DNA of 64,000 nucleotides from Lentisphaerota bacterium. Its GTDB lineage: Bacteria > Verrucomicrobiota > Kiritimatiellia > UBA8416 > JAIOPI01. Each line of letters starts with the position of its first letter. Positions within the stretch are counted from its first letter, which is position 1. The notes beneath the pieces were generated by a model. It did not search any database and was not told where the DNA came from. It was given only the letters and a program-made list of their open reading frames with translations. A program made the position numbers and the translations under genes. The stretch spans positions 1-64,000 of the forward strand of contig JAIOPI010000006.1 in the NCBI GenBank assembly GCA_021413965.1, read 5' to 3'. This document shows, in pieces, positions 29,283 through 38,192 of the stretch.

Positions 29283-30650
29283 TCAGGAAGCCGCGCCGCG
29301 CCCTTCGAAGAACGCCTGGTACAGGGCGCGCACAGCCTGCTGACGATCCGCGGCCTTCACGCCAAACATCATGCTGATTTCGGATGAGCCCTGGTTCATC
29401 ATCTCGATGTTCACACCCGCCTGCGCGAGTGCCGCCGTCGCCTTGGCGGCCATGCCGACGGCATAGCGCATCCCCTCTCCCACGATCATGACCAACGCCA
29501 GCCCGCGTTCGACCCCGGCGTCGTCCACGCCCAATTCGCCGCTCAGGCGCTGCAGGACGCGCTTTTCGGCCTCGGCCGAGAAACCTGACTCTTTCAGGAT
29601 CACGGACATGTTGTCGATGCCAGAGGGCGAGTGTTCGTAAGAAAGCTTCTCTTCCTCCAGCATCTGCAACACGCGCCGGCCAAATCCGATCTCCCGGTTC
29701 ATCAGGTATTTGCTCAGGTAGATGGTGCAGAACCCGGCGTCGCTTGCAATGCCGACCACGCGCGCCCGCATGTTCCGGTGCGCCGGCACGATCATGGTGC
29801 CCGGCGCCTCCGGCCGATTGGTGTTGCGGATGCAGATCGGGATGCCTGCGTGGAAGGCCGGAATGATCGCCTCGTCGTGGAGCACGCTGAAGCCGGCATA
29901 GGCCAGCTCGCGCATCTCGCGATACGTCATTTCCTGTATGGCGGCCGCGCCGGAAACCAGACGCGGGTCCGCGGCGAAAACCGAATCCACGTCGGTAAAA
30001 TTCTCATAAATATCGGCCCGCACGGCGGCCGCCAGAATCGAACCCGTAATATCGGAACCGCCACGCGAGAACGTCACGATCGAGCCCGAGCGGGTGTAGC
30101 CAAAGAATCCGGGGAACACGACGATGCCCTCATGGTCCCGGAGGCGGGCCAGCTGCGCGTTGGATTCGGGAAGCAGCCGCGCGTTGCCGAACTCGTCGCT
30201 CAGCCACATCCCCGCATCCTTCGGATTCACATACGTGGCGTTGTGCCCGCGTTTCGTCAGGGCGGCCGCGAAGATGCGGGCGCTGTAATCCTCGCCGGCG
30301 GCTTTCAATGCGTCCAGATAGCGGCCACGATGCGTGCGATCCGCCGCCTGCCGCTGACTCAAATCCGCATCCATGGCGCGGCTGATGTCGGAGCTCAACC
30401 CCAAGTCCCGCTCGATGGATTCGAAGCGCTCGACCACGGCCCGGCGGGCGGCCTGTCCATCCTTGCCGGCCAGCACGTCCTCACCGCACCGAATCAGGAG
30501 GTCGGTCACCTTGGTATCCGTCGAGGACCGCTTGCCAGGGGCGGAGACAACCACGATCCGGCGCTGCGGATCCGCTTCGACCATGCTGCAAACTTTTTGC
30601 ATCTGCCCGGCGTCCGCCAGGGATGTGCCGCCAAACTTACAGACCTTCAT
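29283..30650 (-). CDS. lysC: Aspartate kinase
   Basis: Phosphorylates aspartate at the head of the lysine/threonine/methionine pathway. The 455-residue protein has the kinase signature KVCKFGGTSLADAGQ at the N terminus, FSRGGSDITGSILAAAV, and paired C-terminal ACT domains (for example LVMIVGEGMRYAVGMAAKATAALAQAGVNIEMMNQGSSE), which mediate feedback inhibition in this family. It lies 88 bp downstream of hom and 22 bp upstream of cimA, consistent with one transcript. No lysine riboswitch is evident in its short leader. Confidence 0.94.
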   Translation of the reverse strand: MKVCKFGGTSLADAGQMQKVCSMVEADPQRRIVVVSAPGKRSSTDTKVTDLLIRCGEDVLAGKDGQAARRAVVERFESIERDLGLSSDISRAMDADLSQRQAADRTHRGRYLDALKAAGEDYSARIFAAALTKRGHNATYVNPKDAGMWLSDEFGNARLLPESNAQLARLRDHEGIVVFPGFFGYTRSGSIVTFSRGGSDITGSILAAAVRADIYENFTDVDSVFAADPRLVSGAAAIQEMTYREMRELAYAGFSVLHDEAIIPAFHAGIPICIRNTNRPEAPGTMIVPAHRNMRARVVGIASDAGFCTIYLSKYLMNREIGFGRRVLQMLEEEKLSYEHSPSGIDNMSVILKESGFSAEAEKRVLQRLSGELGVDDAGVERGLALVMIVGEGMRYAVGMAAKATAALAQAGVNIEMMNQGSSEISMMFGVKAADRQQAVRALYQAFFEGRGAAS

Positions 30651-30738
30651 CGCGTCCCCTCTTGTGCTGTCGAAAAATGGGCTGCATGGACCGGCATCCC
30701 GTCACAGCCCGAATGCCGGCCCCATGGCCTGCGGACCG

Positions 30739-32025
30739 TTACTCCTCGATTCGAATGCGCACCGGCTCGCCACCGACCACGTCCAATCCGGCAATTTCCT
30801 GCAAGGCGGCCTGGCATTCGCGCTCCAGGCAGTGGTGCGTCACAATCACAACCGGAACATACTCGCCGGCCCCCTCCTGCTGCAGAACGGAAGCGATGCT
30901 CATGCCATGCTCGCCCAGCACGGCCGTAATGCGTGCCAATGTCCCTGGCCGGTCGCGCAGCGAGAGGCGAAGATAATGGCGGGTCCTGGCTTCACCACGG
31001 TCCAACAATCGGACGGACGCCTCGCCCCCGGTCGACTGAAAGCGGCGGGCTGAACCGGTCAGCAGGTTCTTCATCAGGTCCCCAACATCGCCAATCACGG
31101 TGCTGGCGGTGGGTTCACGCCCCGCCCCGCGACCGTAGAGCAAGGTGGGCCCGGTCATATCGCCATGGACCATCATGGCGTTGAAAACGCCGTGCACAGA
31201 CGCCAGCATATGTGTGCGCGGCACCAAGGCGGGATGCACCCGCACTTCCACCGCGTCCGCATGACGTTTGACGACGGCCAGCAGCTTAACGCGATAGCCC
31301 AGATCCGCCGCGTAGCGGATGTCGGCCGCCGCCAGGTGGCGAATGCCTTCGATCAGCACCTGACTGGTGGGAATGAAGGCGCCGTACGCAAGCCACGCCA
31401 GGATCACGGCCTTGTGCGCGGTATCAAAGCCATCCACATCCAGCGCGGGATTGGCTTCGGCATAGCCCTTGTCCTGAGCCTCTTTCAAGACGTCGTCAAA
31501 GGCCAGCCCCTCCTGCTCCATGCGCGTCAGGATGTAGTTGCAGGTGCCGTTCAGAATGCCGTGGATGCTGACAATCTGGTTGGCGACCAAACCCTCCCGC
31601 AGGACCCGGATGATCGGAATGCCGCCGCCAACGCTGGCGCCAAAGTAAATGTCGGTATTGTGCTTGGCGGCCAACCCGAACAGTTCGGCCCCATGCTCGG
31701 CAAGCAGGGCTTTGTTCGCCGTGACCACCGGCTTACCTTTCTGCAGAGCCCGCCGGGTCAGCGCCAGCGCCGCCCCCTTGCCCCCAATCAGTTCAATCAC
31801 GATGTCCACGGCAGGATCGTCGATGACGGCCTCCGCATTGCTGGTCAGACGCGCCGGCGCGATCTCCACCCCGCGATCGCGGGTCGTGTCCAGATCGGCA
31901 ATCCAGCGCAACACCGGGCGGACCCCCAAACGAGACGCAATCAGGTCGCCATTGCGCTTCAACCCCTCAACGACCCCCGCGCCAACGGTACCGAACCCCA
32001 GCAAACCGATGCCAAAATCTTTCAT
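30739..32025 (-). CDS. hom: Homoserine dehydrogenase
   Basis: Reduces aspartate semialdehyde to homoserine. The 428-residue product starts MKDFGIGLLGFGTVGAGVVEGL (Rossmann NAD(P)-binding), contains NGTCNYILTRMEQEGLAFDDVLKEAQDKGYAEANPALDVDG spread over the catalytic domain, and ends with an ACT domain (RDRPGTLARITAVLGEHGMSIASV) for feedback control. The ATG at 32025 has GGGA 4-6 nt upstream; a longer frame to 32226 has no similarity to the family. It shares a strand with lysC and cimA. Confidence 0.94.
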   Translation of the reverse strand: MKDFGIGLLGFGTVGAGVVEGLKRNGDLIASRLGVRPVLRWIADLDTTRDRGVEIAPARLTSNAEAVIDDPAVDIVIELIGGKGAALALTRRALQKGKPVVTANKALLAEHGAELFGLAAKHNTDIYFGASVGGGIPIIRVLREGLVANQIVSIHGILNGTCNYILTRMEQEGLAFDDVLKEAQDKGYAEANPALDVDGFDTAHKAVILAWLAYGAFIPTSQVLIEGIRHLAAADIRYAADLGYRVKLLAVVKRHADAVEVRVHPALVPRTHMLASVHGVFNAMMVHGDMTGPTLLYGRGAGREPTASTVIGDVGDLMKNLLTGSARRFQSTGGEASVRLLDRGEARTRHYLRLSLRDRPGTLARITAVLGEHGMSIASVLQQEGAGEYVPVVIVTHHCLERECQAALQEIAGLDVVGGEPVRIRIEE

Positions 32026-32197
32026 CAATCCCATCCCCCCGAGGAACCAGAATCCGAGCCCTGATGGCACGCCCGGAACCCCCAAGTTCAAAACTGAGAA
32101 GGTTACTCGGGGAGGGGCGGACGGACAAGCCAAAACGTGTGCCAGCCAATGGCAACAGCCGCGCTTGAAGCCACAGCCAATGTGCGGCCGCCCCCCT

Positions 32198-33226
32198 TCA
32201 GATCCAGGAAAACGCGTGCACCACAACCGTAATGAGCAGGTCTAGGGGCTTCCGTATCCAGGAGGAATAGGGCAGCGTGTCGAAACAGGCAAAGGTCAGC
32301 AAGGCCGTATAGGCGATGGTGGCGAACAGCAGTGGATGAGAGCGCGGGTTCTTTCGCCGGGATGCGCCTTTTGAAATCCGTGAACGTGCCGGATTGGACG
32401 GTTCCACCGCCGGAGTCCAGTCCCGGGGCAGATCGCTGCAGACGGTGCCCTCCGTGTACGCATCCAAAACGTCCATCACCCCTCGCAAGGCGCGATGGCT
32501 GGCCACATGACCACCTGCCTTATGGACGACCTCGATGACATCGGCATCGGAATTCGACGGACAGCCCACCATGCCGGCCACGGCACCATCCAACATGCTG
32601 ATGTCGTTGGATCCATTGCCGATGGTCAGGATATTCTCCCGTTCGATATCCAGATAGTGGGCCAGTTCCGAGAGGGCCAGCCCCTTGGTGGACGGGATGG
32701 TTCTGACATCGACGTCGCTCCCGTAGTTGGTCACGTGGAGGTGGCGGTATTCCTTAATCTCCTGCCGCAAGAGATTGGCCGCGACTGACGCCGACTCCGG
32801 GGAATCGAAGCGCAGCCCCAGACGTCGGCTTGAGCGCCGAATCGTGCTCACGCCGATGGCCCCGGCCGTCAGGGTTTCATGCCAGTGATCAATGGCTTCA
32901 TGGGCGGCACGCCCTTCGCGCCACAGGCGCAGAAGAATGCTGATATTCCAGACAATATGCGGCAGGAACCCGACAGCGGTCCGCCGATAGATGTAGGCAT
33001 GTCGGACGATCACGTAATCTGGCAGCAGCCCCATGCGTCGCATGGGATGGAAGAACTCCCAGAAACTGGAGAACTTCCGACCGGTGCAGGCTGCCCAAAT
33101 CGTGCCGTGAAGACCACGCAGGCGCTCCAACTGGTCGTTGAAATCGGTATAGAAAGGAAGCTCGTTGGCACTGCCAATCAGCGTGCCATCGAGGTCCGTT
33201 GCGATAAGGCGTATCTCGGCAGGCAT
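32198..33226 (-). CDS. HAD-superfamily (Cof-like/IIB) phosphatase with C-terminal hydrophobic segments
   Basis: A 342-residue protein. The HAD nucleophile motif D11-L-D13-G-T is at the N terminus (IATDLDGTL), with the later lysine (STKGLAL) and acidic motif (TIGNGSNDISML) of class IIB phosphatases such as Cof, sucrose- or mannosylglycerate-phosphatases. After about residue 270 a basic linker leads to two hydrophobic stretches (LLFATIAYTALLTFACF and LDLLITVVVHAFSWI), suggesting membrane association, which is uncommon for this class. The substrate is unknown; a sugar phosphate is most likely from the family. Confidence 0.8.
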   Translation of the reverse strand: MPAEIRLIATDLDGTLIGSANELPFYTDFNDQLERLRGLHGTIWAACTGRKFSSFWEFFHPMRRMGLLPDYVIVRHAYIYRRTAVGFLPHIVWNISILLRLWREGRAAHEAIDHWHETLTAGAIGVSTIRRSSRRLGLRFDSPESASVAANLLRQEIKEYRHLHVTNYGSDVDVRTIPSTKGLALSELAHYLDIERENILTIGNGSNDISMLDGAVAGMVGCPSNSDADVIEVVHKAGGHVASHRALRGVMDVLDAYTEGTVCSDLPRDWTPAVEPSNPARSRISKGASRRKNPRSHPLLFATIAYTALLTFACFDTLPYSSWIRKPLDLLITVVVHAFSWI

Positions 33227-33259
33227 AGGCTACCACCCGCGACCTGACGACCACACCCC

Positions 33260-33745
33260 TCAGAATCCCCGGCGTTCAAGCGCACGCCGAAGTTCCATTT
33301 GGAAGGCCTGCACGTCCTGTGGCGACGGCTGATAGCCCGGGCGGGACGCGCTGAGAGCCAATCGGCCCAACTGATCCAGCGACCATGCCGCACTGACGCC
33401 ATCACTAAATACAACGGTTCCGCTCACGACCGTTCCAGGCTTGGTGATGCGATCCAATTCCACCGTGACGGCGGCCGGACCGCCACCCGGAATGTCCTCG
33501 CCCGTTTCAGCGGCCCCGAGGTCTTCATCGGGCACCGTCTCGCTGGCGGGTGCCGGCGGCCGCTTGGGCTCCTTGACCACGCGGTCCTTGACCTGAAGTC
33601 CGAGATCAAGGATGAGGAAGCGCACATCCATGTACGTCAGGGACATGCCAAATTCTTCATTGAGCTTGCGTTGAATCTCGGCCAGGGGGGCACCCGACTC
33701 AACCCATGCACCCACCTTAAGTTTCTGGTCATCAGTCAATTGCAT
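33260..33745 (-). CDS. Conserved-looking small protein with N-terminal helical motif (161 aa)
   Basis: The N terminus MQLTDDQKLKVGAWVESGAPLAEIQRKLNEEFGMSLTYMDVRFLILDLGL looks like a helix-turn-helix-like unit that I associate with proteins common in Verrucomicrobia (recollection, not searched). A Pro/Ala/acidic linker (about 60-90) follows, then a beta-rich half (VTVELDRITKPGTVVSGTVVFSDGVSAAWSLDQLGRLAL) resembling a small Ig-like or C2-like domain. The function is unknown. Confidence 0.7.
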   Translation of the reverse strand: MQLTDDQKLKVGAWVESGAPLAEIQRKLNEEFGMSLTYMDVRFLILDLGLQVKDRVVKEPKRPPAPASETVPDEDLGAAETGEDIPGGGPAAVTVELDRITKPGTVVSGTVVFSDGVSAAWSLDQLGRLALSASRPGYQPSPQDVQAFQMELRRALERRGF

Positions 33746-33885
33746 GCCCTCTTCCTTCCCTAAACGGCTAGCATATCACAACCATGCGCATGGTGGATTT
33801 CTTTTTTCACACGGGGGGGCCCCATGCGCAGCCGACGCGTGAAACTGGGCGCAGGCCGGTCTTGACGCCGCATCGCGATACAGAC

Positions 33886-33961
33886 TGGAGCCAACGGTCG
33901 GGATCGAACCGACGACCTGCTCATTACGAATGAGCTGCTCTACCAACTGAGCTACGTTGGC
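33886..33961 (-). tRNA. tRNA-Thr (anticodon CGT)
   Basis: On the minus strand GCCAACG pairs with CGTTGGC, followed by T and encoded CCA. The anticodon stem CTCAT/ATGAG encloses TTCGTAA, so the anticodon is CGT (codon ACG). D arm AGCTCAGTTGGTAGAGC and T arm GGTTCGATCCC are standard. It is closely similar to the tRNA-Thr(TGT) at 15625-15700. Confidence 0.95.
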
Positions 33962-34002
33962 TGAAGAATTGCGCTGCAGTGTGAAATACGTTTTCCGGCA
34001 AG

Positions 34003-35115
34003 TCAAGCGCGCACCGGAGCATTTCGTCGCGTCGCCAAAATCTGAATGAGCAGCATTTCTAGCACGAGCGGCCCGGGCAAGGAGGAGGTCACGAGTTGAC
34101 GATGGGCAGCCATGGCCAATGCAAGTGCCCGCTGCAGTTCGCGAGCCGTGTAGTTCTGGGCCTGTTTTGCCAGTATGCCCAGCCGAAACGGGTGCATGGA
34201 GCGAAAATCCCGCCCCAAGCCTTCGCTCAGAAGAGAATCGGCACCCGCCGGGAGTCTCCCCCATGATGCATTGCCGCCCCCGCGAGGCACCTGAAGCCAC
34301 CCCTGATCCATCGCTTCCCGATAGACGATCAGATCCCGCAGGCGGTTTTCAATCAGGGAGATCATGCCCATCGTGGACTCACGCTGAAAGAGCAGACGTC
34401 GCAGCAAGGATATGGAGCGCCCCAAATCCCGCAAACCAAGCGCATCCTGAATATCCCACGCCACGGCATCGCGCGAGGCGCTCGTCACGGCTTCTATATC
34501 ATCCAGCGTGGCACTCTTGCGGCTGCCCAGATACGTGGCGAGCTTGTTCAACTCATTCAGGACGGTCCGCGTATCAGCCCCCACTCGATCAAGAAACACC
34601 TGACGAACCTCACCGCGCATGGTGATTCCCGCCTGCTTCAACCCACCCTCAAGGACCGCCTCTGCATACTGACGCACGTGCCCTGGCTTGTCGGGGACGG
34701 CAAACTCATGCAGTTCGGCAATGCCCTGCAGCACTTTGTAGAGCGCAAAACGCTTGTCGATGCGGGGGGCGGAGATGATCAGCACCACGGCAGGGGGAAG
34801 CCCAGTCTTCAACATCTCAGCCAACCGACCTACGGCGCTCTTAACCTTCTCCGTTCGGCCAACCTGAGTGTCCGTCAGGAAATTGACACCCTTGAACCAA
34901 ACGACCTTACGCCCACCGAAGAAACCCAACGTACCGACAGCCTCCCGAACCCGGGCGAGCGACAGGATCGCCTCTTCAGTTGTATCCACCTGTCCATCAA
35001 TAACCTCAGAAGAAAGTGGATCCTGAACCTCTCCCAGGCTGGAGGCCACAAGAGCCTTGGCCTTGGCCGCCGTGAGGTAGTCATCGCCAAAGACCAGGTG
35101 AATCGCTGCCGCCAT
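34003..35115 (-). CDS. holA: DNA polymerase III delta subunit
   Basis: Clamp-loader subunit that opens the beta sliding clamp. The 370-residue protein has the HolA layout: N-terminal VFGDDYLTAAKAKALV, GTLGFFGGRKVVWFKGVNFL, LPPAVVLIISAPRIDKRFALYKVL, the AAA+-like middle with VGADTRTVLNELNKLATYLG, and a C-terminal helical domain (RALALAMAAHRQLVTSSLPGPLVLEMLLIQI). It begins 11 nt after a strong hairpin with a T run, described separately. Confidence 0.9.
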   Translation of the reverse strand: MAAAIHLVFGDDYLTAAKAKALVASSLGEVQDPLSSEVIDGQVDTTEEAILSLARVREAVGTLGFFGGRKVVWFKGVNFLTDTQVGRTEKVKSAVGRLAEMLKTGLPPAVVLIISAPRIDKRFALYKVLQGIAELHEFAVPDKPGHVRQYAEAVLEGGLKQAGITMRGEVRQVFLDRVGADTRTVLNELNKLATYLGSRKSATLDDIEAVTSASRDAVAWDIQDALGLRDLGRSISLLRRLLFQRESTMGMISLIENRLRDLIVYREAMDQGWLQVPRGGGNASWGRLPAGADSLLSEGLGRDFRSMHPFRLGILAKQAQNYTARELQRALALAMAAHRQLVTSSLPGPLVLEMLLIQILATRRNAPVRA

Positions 35116-35126
35116 AACGTGACCTT

Positions 35127-35185
35127 AAAAAAGGGGGCTGAGGCGCGCAAGACCATTCGGCACCTGGCGGGAACGCCCCCCTTTT
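35127..35185 (-). terminator. Terminator-like hairpin in the holA leader
   Basis: On the minus strand AAAAGGGGG pairs with CCCCCTTTT across about 37 nt of GC-rich sequence that can itself fold, and six T residues end 11 nt before the holA ATG. This has the form of a Rho-independent terminator but lies between divergent genes, so it could be an attenuator of holA or the end of a short untranslated transcript. Confidence 0.45.
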
Positions 35186-35295
35186 GCGGGTGACTTTGCA
35201 AACTAGCTGCCCTAGGATGCCACGGTGCGATGGCATGCAAGCCCTGTGCACATGCAGTCCTATGGGCGTGGGCATGCCGTCGGCCTCCCTACCTG

Positions 35296-36903
35296 ATGAA
35301 ACCCATTGTCTCGAAAATTAGGGAAAAGCGAACGCGCAATCGGGAGCGCCTGGCATCGCGCCCCATCGTGCTTCCCTCATCTTGGATGGAGAAGTACTGG
35401 ACGAAGCTCGGCGTCGGCCTGTTCCTGGGAGCGGCTTCCATCCTCCTGATGGGCATTGATCGTCTCGTGTGGGGGCCGCTGGATGAACCCTACCTCTTCG
35501 CATGGCTTGGCAAGAGCGTGCTGCTTCTCATCTCGCTCTGCACCGCCATATTTGGGCTGATGATTATCCGCCCAGGGACCCTGTCCAAGTCGTCCAACGT
35601 CCTTCTCCTTGCTCTCGTGGCCTTGGTCGCCTTGGTTCCCGTGAAGCTCATCCTGTACTTTACTGAACAGACTCAGGCGTTCTCCAGCGACCTCCTGCCG
35701 TTTCTTTTCCCGCTCCCCCTCGCCCCTATTCTAGCCACCTTGCTTCTGGATGGCACAGCCGGAATTGCCGTGGGAATCTGGACCTCTTTGGCCGTCAGCC
35801 TATATGCAGGCGGCGGGCTGCCGCTGTTTCTGGGCGGCCTCGTCGCCACCATAACCTCCGCCGCCATGGGGCACCGGGCTCGAACGCGAACCAAAGTCGT
35901 GCGCACTGGACTTGTGGCAGGCTTGGCCGAAGTGACCTGTGTCTTTGGTTTGACGGCCCTCAACGCGTCTCATTCGGATGTCATGACCGTACTCAACCAG
36001 GCCGGTGCCTGCCTGTGCAGCGGCTTCCTGGCGGCCGTCCTCGCACTCCTCATCCTCCCCCTGTTTGAGTCCGCCTTCCGCATTACCAGCGACATCACCT
36101 TGCTGGAACTGAGCGACCTCAGCCATCCGCTCCTTCAACGCCTCGCCCTGGAAGCCCCGGGCACCTATCACCATAGCTTGGTCGTGGCCAATCTGGCCCA
36201 GGCCGCGGCCGATGAAATCGGCGCCAATTCGCTGCAGACGCGTGTCTGCGCCTACTTCCATGATATCGGCAAGCTGTCCAAGCCCGAATTCTTCACCGAG
36301 AACATCCGCATCAATCACAACCCGCACGACCGGCTCGCGCCCAGCATGAGCACGTTGGTCATCACCTCCCACGTGAAGGAAGGCGTCAGCCTCGCCCTGC
36401 TCTACAAACTGCCCAAGGCGGTAATCGACGTCATCCGCGAGCACCACGGAACGAGCCTCGTGTCCTACTTCCACGACAAGGCCAAAGCACAGCTGGAATT
36501 TGAAATGGCATCAGGAGGAAGCGCGTCTGACCAGAGCGAAGTCCCGGAGTGGAATTTTCGCTATGGAGGGCCCCGTCCCGCGACCGCGGAGTCGGCCATT
36601 ATCGGATTGGCCGACCCCGTTGAAGCGGCTTCCCGCTCCATCGAGAAAGTGACTCCCAGCCATATCGCCGAACTCGTCGACACCATCGTCAATGTGCGTC
36701 TGGAGGATGGCCAGTTGGACGAATCGCCCTTGACGCTGGAGCAGCTGGCACGCATCAAGAAATCTTTTGTGTTCACGCTCACGAACATGCTACATGCCCG
36801 TACCCCCTATCCCCGTGATGAAGATCGCGATAAGCAATCCACGAGGCCTTCAGCATCCGGACGGCCGGAAGTTGGCCTCCCTGACGACGTTTTTCATGGC
36901 TAG
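35296..36903 (+). CDS. PgpH-type membrane HD-domain phosphodiesterase without extracellular domain
   Basis: A 535-residue protein with about seven membrane helices (about 25-260), then a cytosolic HD domain: TYHHSLVVANLAQAAADEIG, the central ...CAYFHDIGKLSKPEFF (HD pair), PSMSTLVITSHVKEGVSLA, and VIDVIREHHGTSLVSYF. This is the 7TMR-HD family; characterised members such as Listeria PgpH hydrolyse c-di-AMP. The large extracellular 7TMR-HDED domain of those proteins is missing here. The start is uncertain (35296 chosen; 35230 in frame). Its 3' end overlaps ybeY by 86 bp. Confidence 0.82.
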   Translation: MKPIVSKIREKRTRNRERLASRPIVLPSSWMEKYWTKLGVGLFLGAASILLMGIDRLVWGPLDEPYLFAWLGKSVLLLISLCTAIFGLMIIRPGTLSKSSNVLLLALVALVALVPVKLILYFTEQTQAFSSDLLPFLFPLPLAPILATLLLDGTAGIAVGIWTSLAVSLYAGGGLPLFLGGLVATITSAAMGHRARTRTKVVRTGLVAGLAEVTCVFGLTALNASHSDVMTVLNQAGACLCSGFLAAVLALLILPLFESAFRITSDITLLELSDLSHPLLQRLALEAPGTYHHSLVVANLAQAAADEIGANSLQTRVCAYFHDIGKLSKPEFFTENIRINHNPHDRLAPSMSTLVITSHVKEGVSLALLYKLPKAVIDVIREHHGTSLVSYFHDKAKAQLEFEMASGGSASDQSEVPEWNFRYGGPRPATAESAIIGLADPVEAASRSIEKVTPSHIAELVDTIVNVRLEDGQLDESPLTLEQLARIKKSFVFTLTNMLHARTPYPRDEDRDKQSTRPSASGRPEVGLPDDVFHG

Positions 36904-37312
36904 GGCCAGCCGGCTGGCGCCCCGCCTCGCCTGGGGAGAAATCCGCCTCGTGCTGACGGACAACGCCGGAATTTCGCGCCTGCACTCGCGCTGGATGGGT
37001 GCTCCCCTCGTGACCGACGTCCTGTCCCAGCGCTATGATGCCGTTCCCGGTCAGCCTGCGGTATCGGACGGCGAGATCGTGATCAATGTGCAGCGCGCCC
37101 TCGAATGGGGACCAGCCTGCTGGTTACGCCGGTTTCCCAAGGCGGATGACGCGTCGGCACAGGAACTGGCCCTCTACATGGCCCATGGTTGTGACCATTT
37201 GGCAGGTTCTGACGATGGCACGCCGGCCGAGCGGCGGGCCATGCGCCAGCGGGAATTGCGCTGGCTCATGGCCGCCAGAGCTGCCGGACTGTTCAAGGGA
37301 CTCACCTTCTGA
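36818..37312 (+). CDS. ybeY: Endoribonuclease YbeY (rRNA maturation factor)
   Basis: A zinc-dependent RNase acting in 16S rRNA processing and ribosome quality control. The 164-residue protein has GEIRLVLTDNAGISRLHSRWMG and GEIVINVQRAL, then the metal motif HGCDHLAGSDD (H123, H127, D133) where the common form is HGxLHLxGYDH; the third ligand position is Asp rather than His. The gene follows the HD-domain protein as it does in many bacteria, and recO is next. Confidence 0.85.
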   Translation: MKIAISNPRGLQHPDGRKLASLTTFFMARASRLAPRLAWGEIRLVLTDNAGISRLHSRWMGAPLVTDVLSQRYDAVPGQPAVSDGEIVINVQRALEWGPACWLRRFPKADDASAQELALYMAHGCDHLAGSDDGTPAERRAMRQRELRWLMAARAAGLFKGLTF

Positions 37313-37385
37313 CCAGAAACCTGCGAATGTGAAGACACCCACTGCAGTCCGGCACCTGCGCTCAGCCAGACGCCCGGCACCAGCC

Positions 37386-38192
37386 ATGATGATGGTGAAG
37401 ACCGAGGCGATCACGCTGCGCGTCACGCCCTACTCCAACACCTCGCAGATCGTGACCTGGATTGCCGCCAGCGGCGAAGTCCTTACCACGATGATCAAGG
37501 GCGCTTGTCGGCCCAAAAGCGCGTTCTTGGGACAGTACGATCTGTTTGGCACCAGTGAACTGCTGTTCTACAGGAGCCATGGCGACGGCATGCATGTGGC
37601 GCGTGAATGTGCCATGCTCGAACCGCGCCTGAAACTCCGTCAGGATTGGAAGGCGTTCGCCTGTGCGTCGTACGTCTGCCACTTCATACTGACAACAAGC
37701 ATGGCCGGTGAGAGCTACCCCCATGCGTATCGTCTGGCGAGCACTGTTCTGGACGCCTTATCCCTGAAGCGAGCCCGCCTGGAAGCCACGTTCTGGTTTG
37801 AGCTGCAATGGCTTGGACACCTTGGTTTCGCCCCGCAGCTGTTTGCCTGCACTCGCTGCCGACGCCCTCTGGCGCAAACGGAGGCCGCGCCGCGCTGGGG
37901 CGTTGAAGGTGTCATCTGCCAGGCTTGCAGCCAGGCACACCCCGGCGCGCAGTCAGCCACCACAGGAACCCTCCCTTTGCGGCCAGACCTACTCGCCATT
38001 CTCCGCCGCTGGCAGTCGCAACCTCAGCCCCGCATCCTCGCCACCACGCAGTGCTCGCCGCGGCAATTGCTTGAGTTCAATCGGCTTCTTGGTATCGTCA
38101 TCAGTTACCACATGGATAATCCGCCCGAAAGCCGCAAGATCGCCCTGGACCTCATGCACGCAGGTGCCGGGATGACTGGGAGACCCTCATGA
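37386..38192 (+). CDS. recO: DNA repair protein RecO
   Basis: Mediates loading of RecA on single-stranded DNA in the RecFOR pathway. The 268-residue protein has an N-terminal OB fold (VKTEAITLRVTPYSNTSQIVTWIAASGEVLTTMIKGA), a helical middle (SYVCHFILTTSMAGESYPHAYRLASTVLDAL), and a zinc site CTRC...CQAC. The start is one of three consecutive ATG codons; the ribosome binding site is weak. The stop overlaps the next gene (ATGA). Confidence 0.88.
   Translation: MMMVKTEAITLRVTPYSNTSQIVTWIAASGEVLTTMIKGACRPKSAFLGQYDLFGTSELLFYRSHGDGMHVARECAMLEPRLKLRQDWKAFACASYVCHFILTTSMAGESYPHAYRLASTVLDALSLKRARLEATFWFELQWLGHLGFAPQLFACTRCRRPLAQTEAAPRWGVEGVICQACSQAHPGAQSATTGTLPLRPDLLAILRRWQSQPQPRILATTQCSPRQLLEFNRLLGIVISYHMDNPPESRKIALDLMHAGAGMTGRPS

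Noticed and set aside
27603..32197. T-box, lysine or threonine riboswitch in front of valS, lysC or hom
   Set aside because: The leaders are only 45-172 bp and show no T-box consensus (GGGTGG), lysine-element core or leader peptide rich in Thr/Ile.
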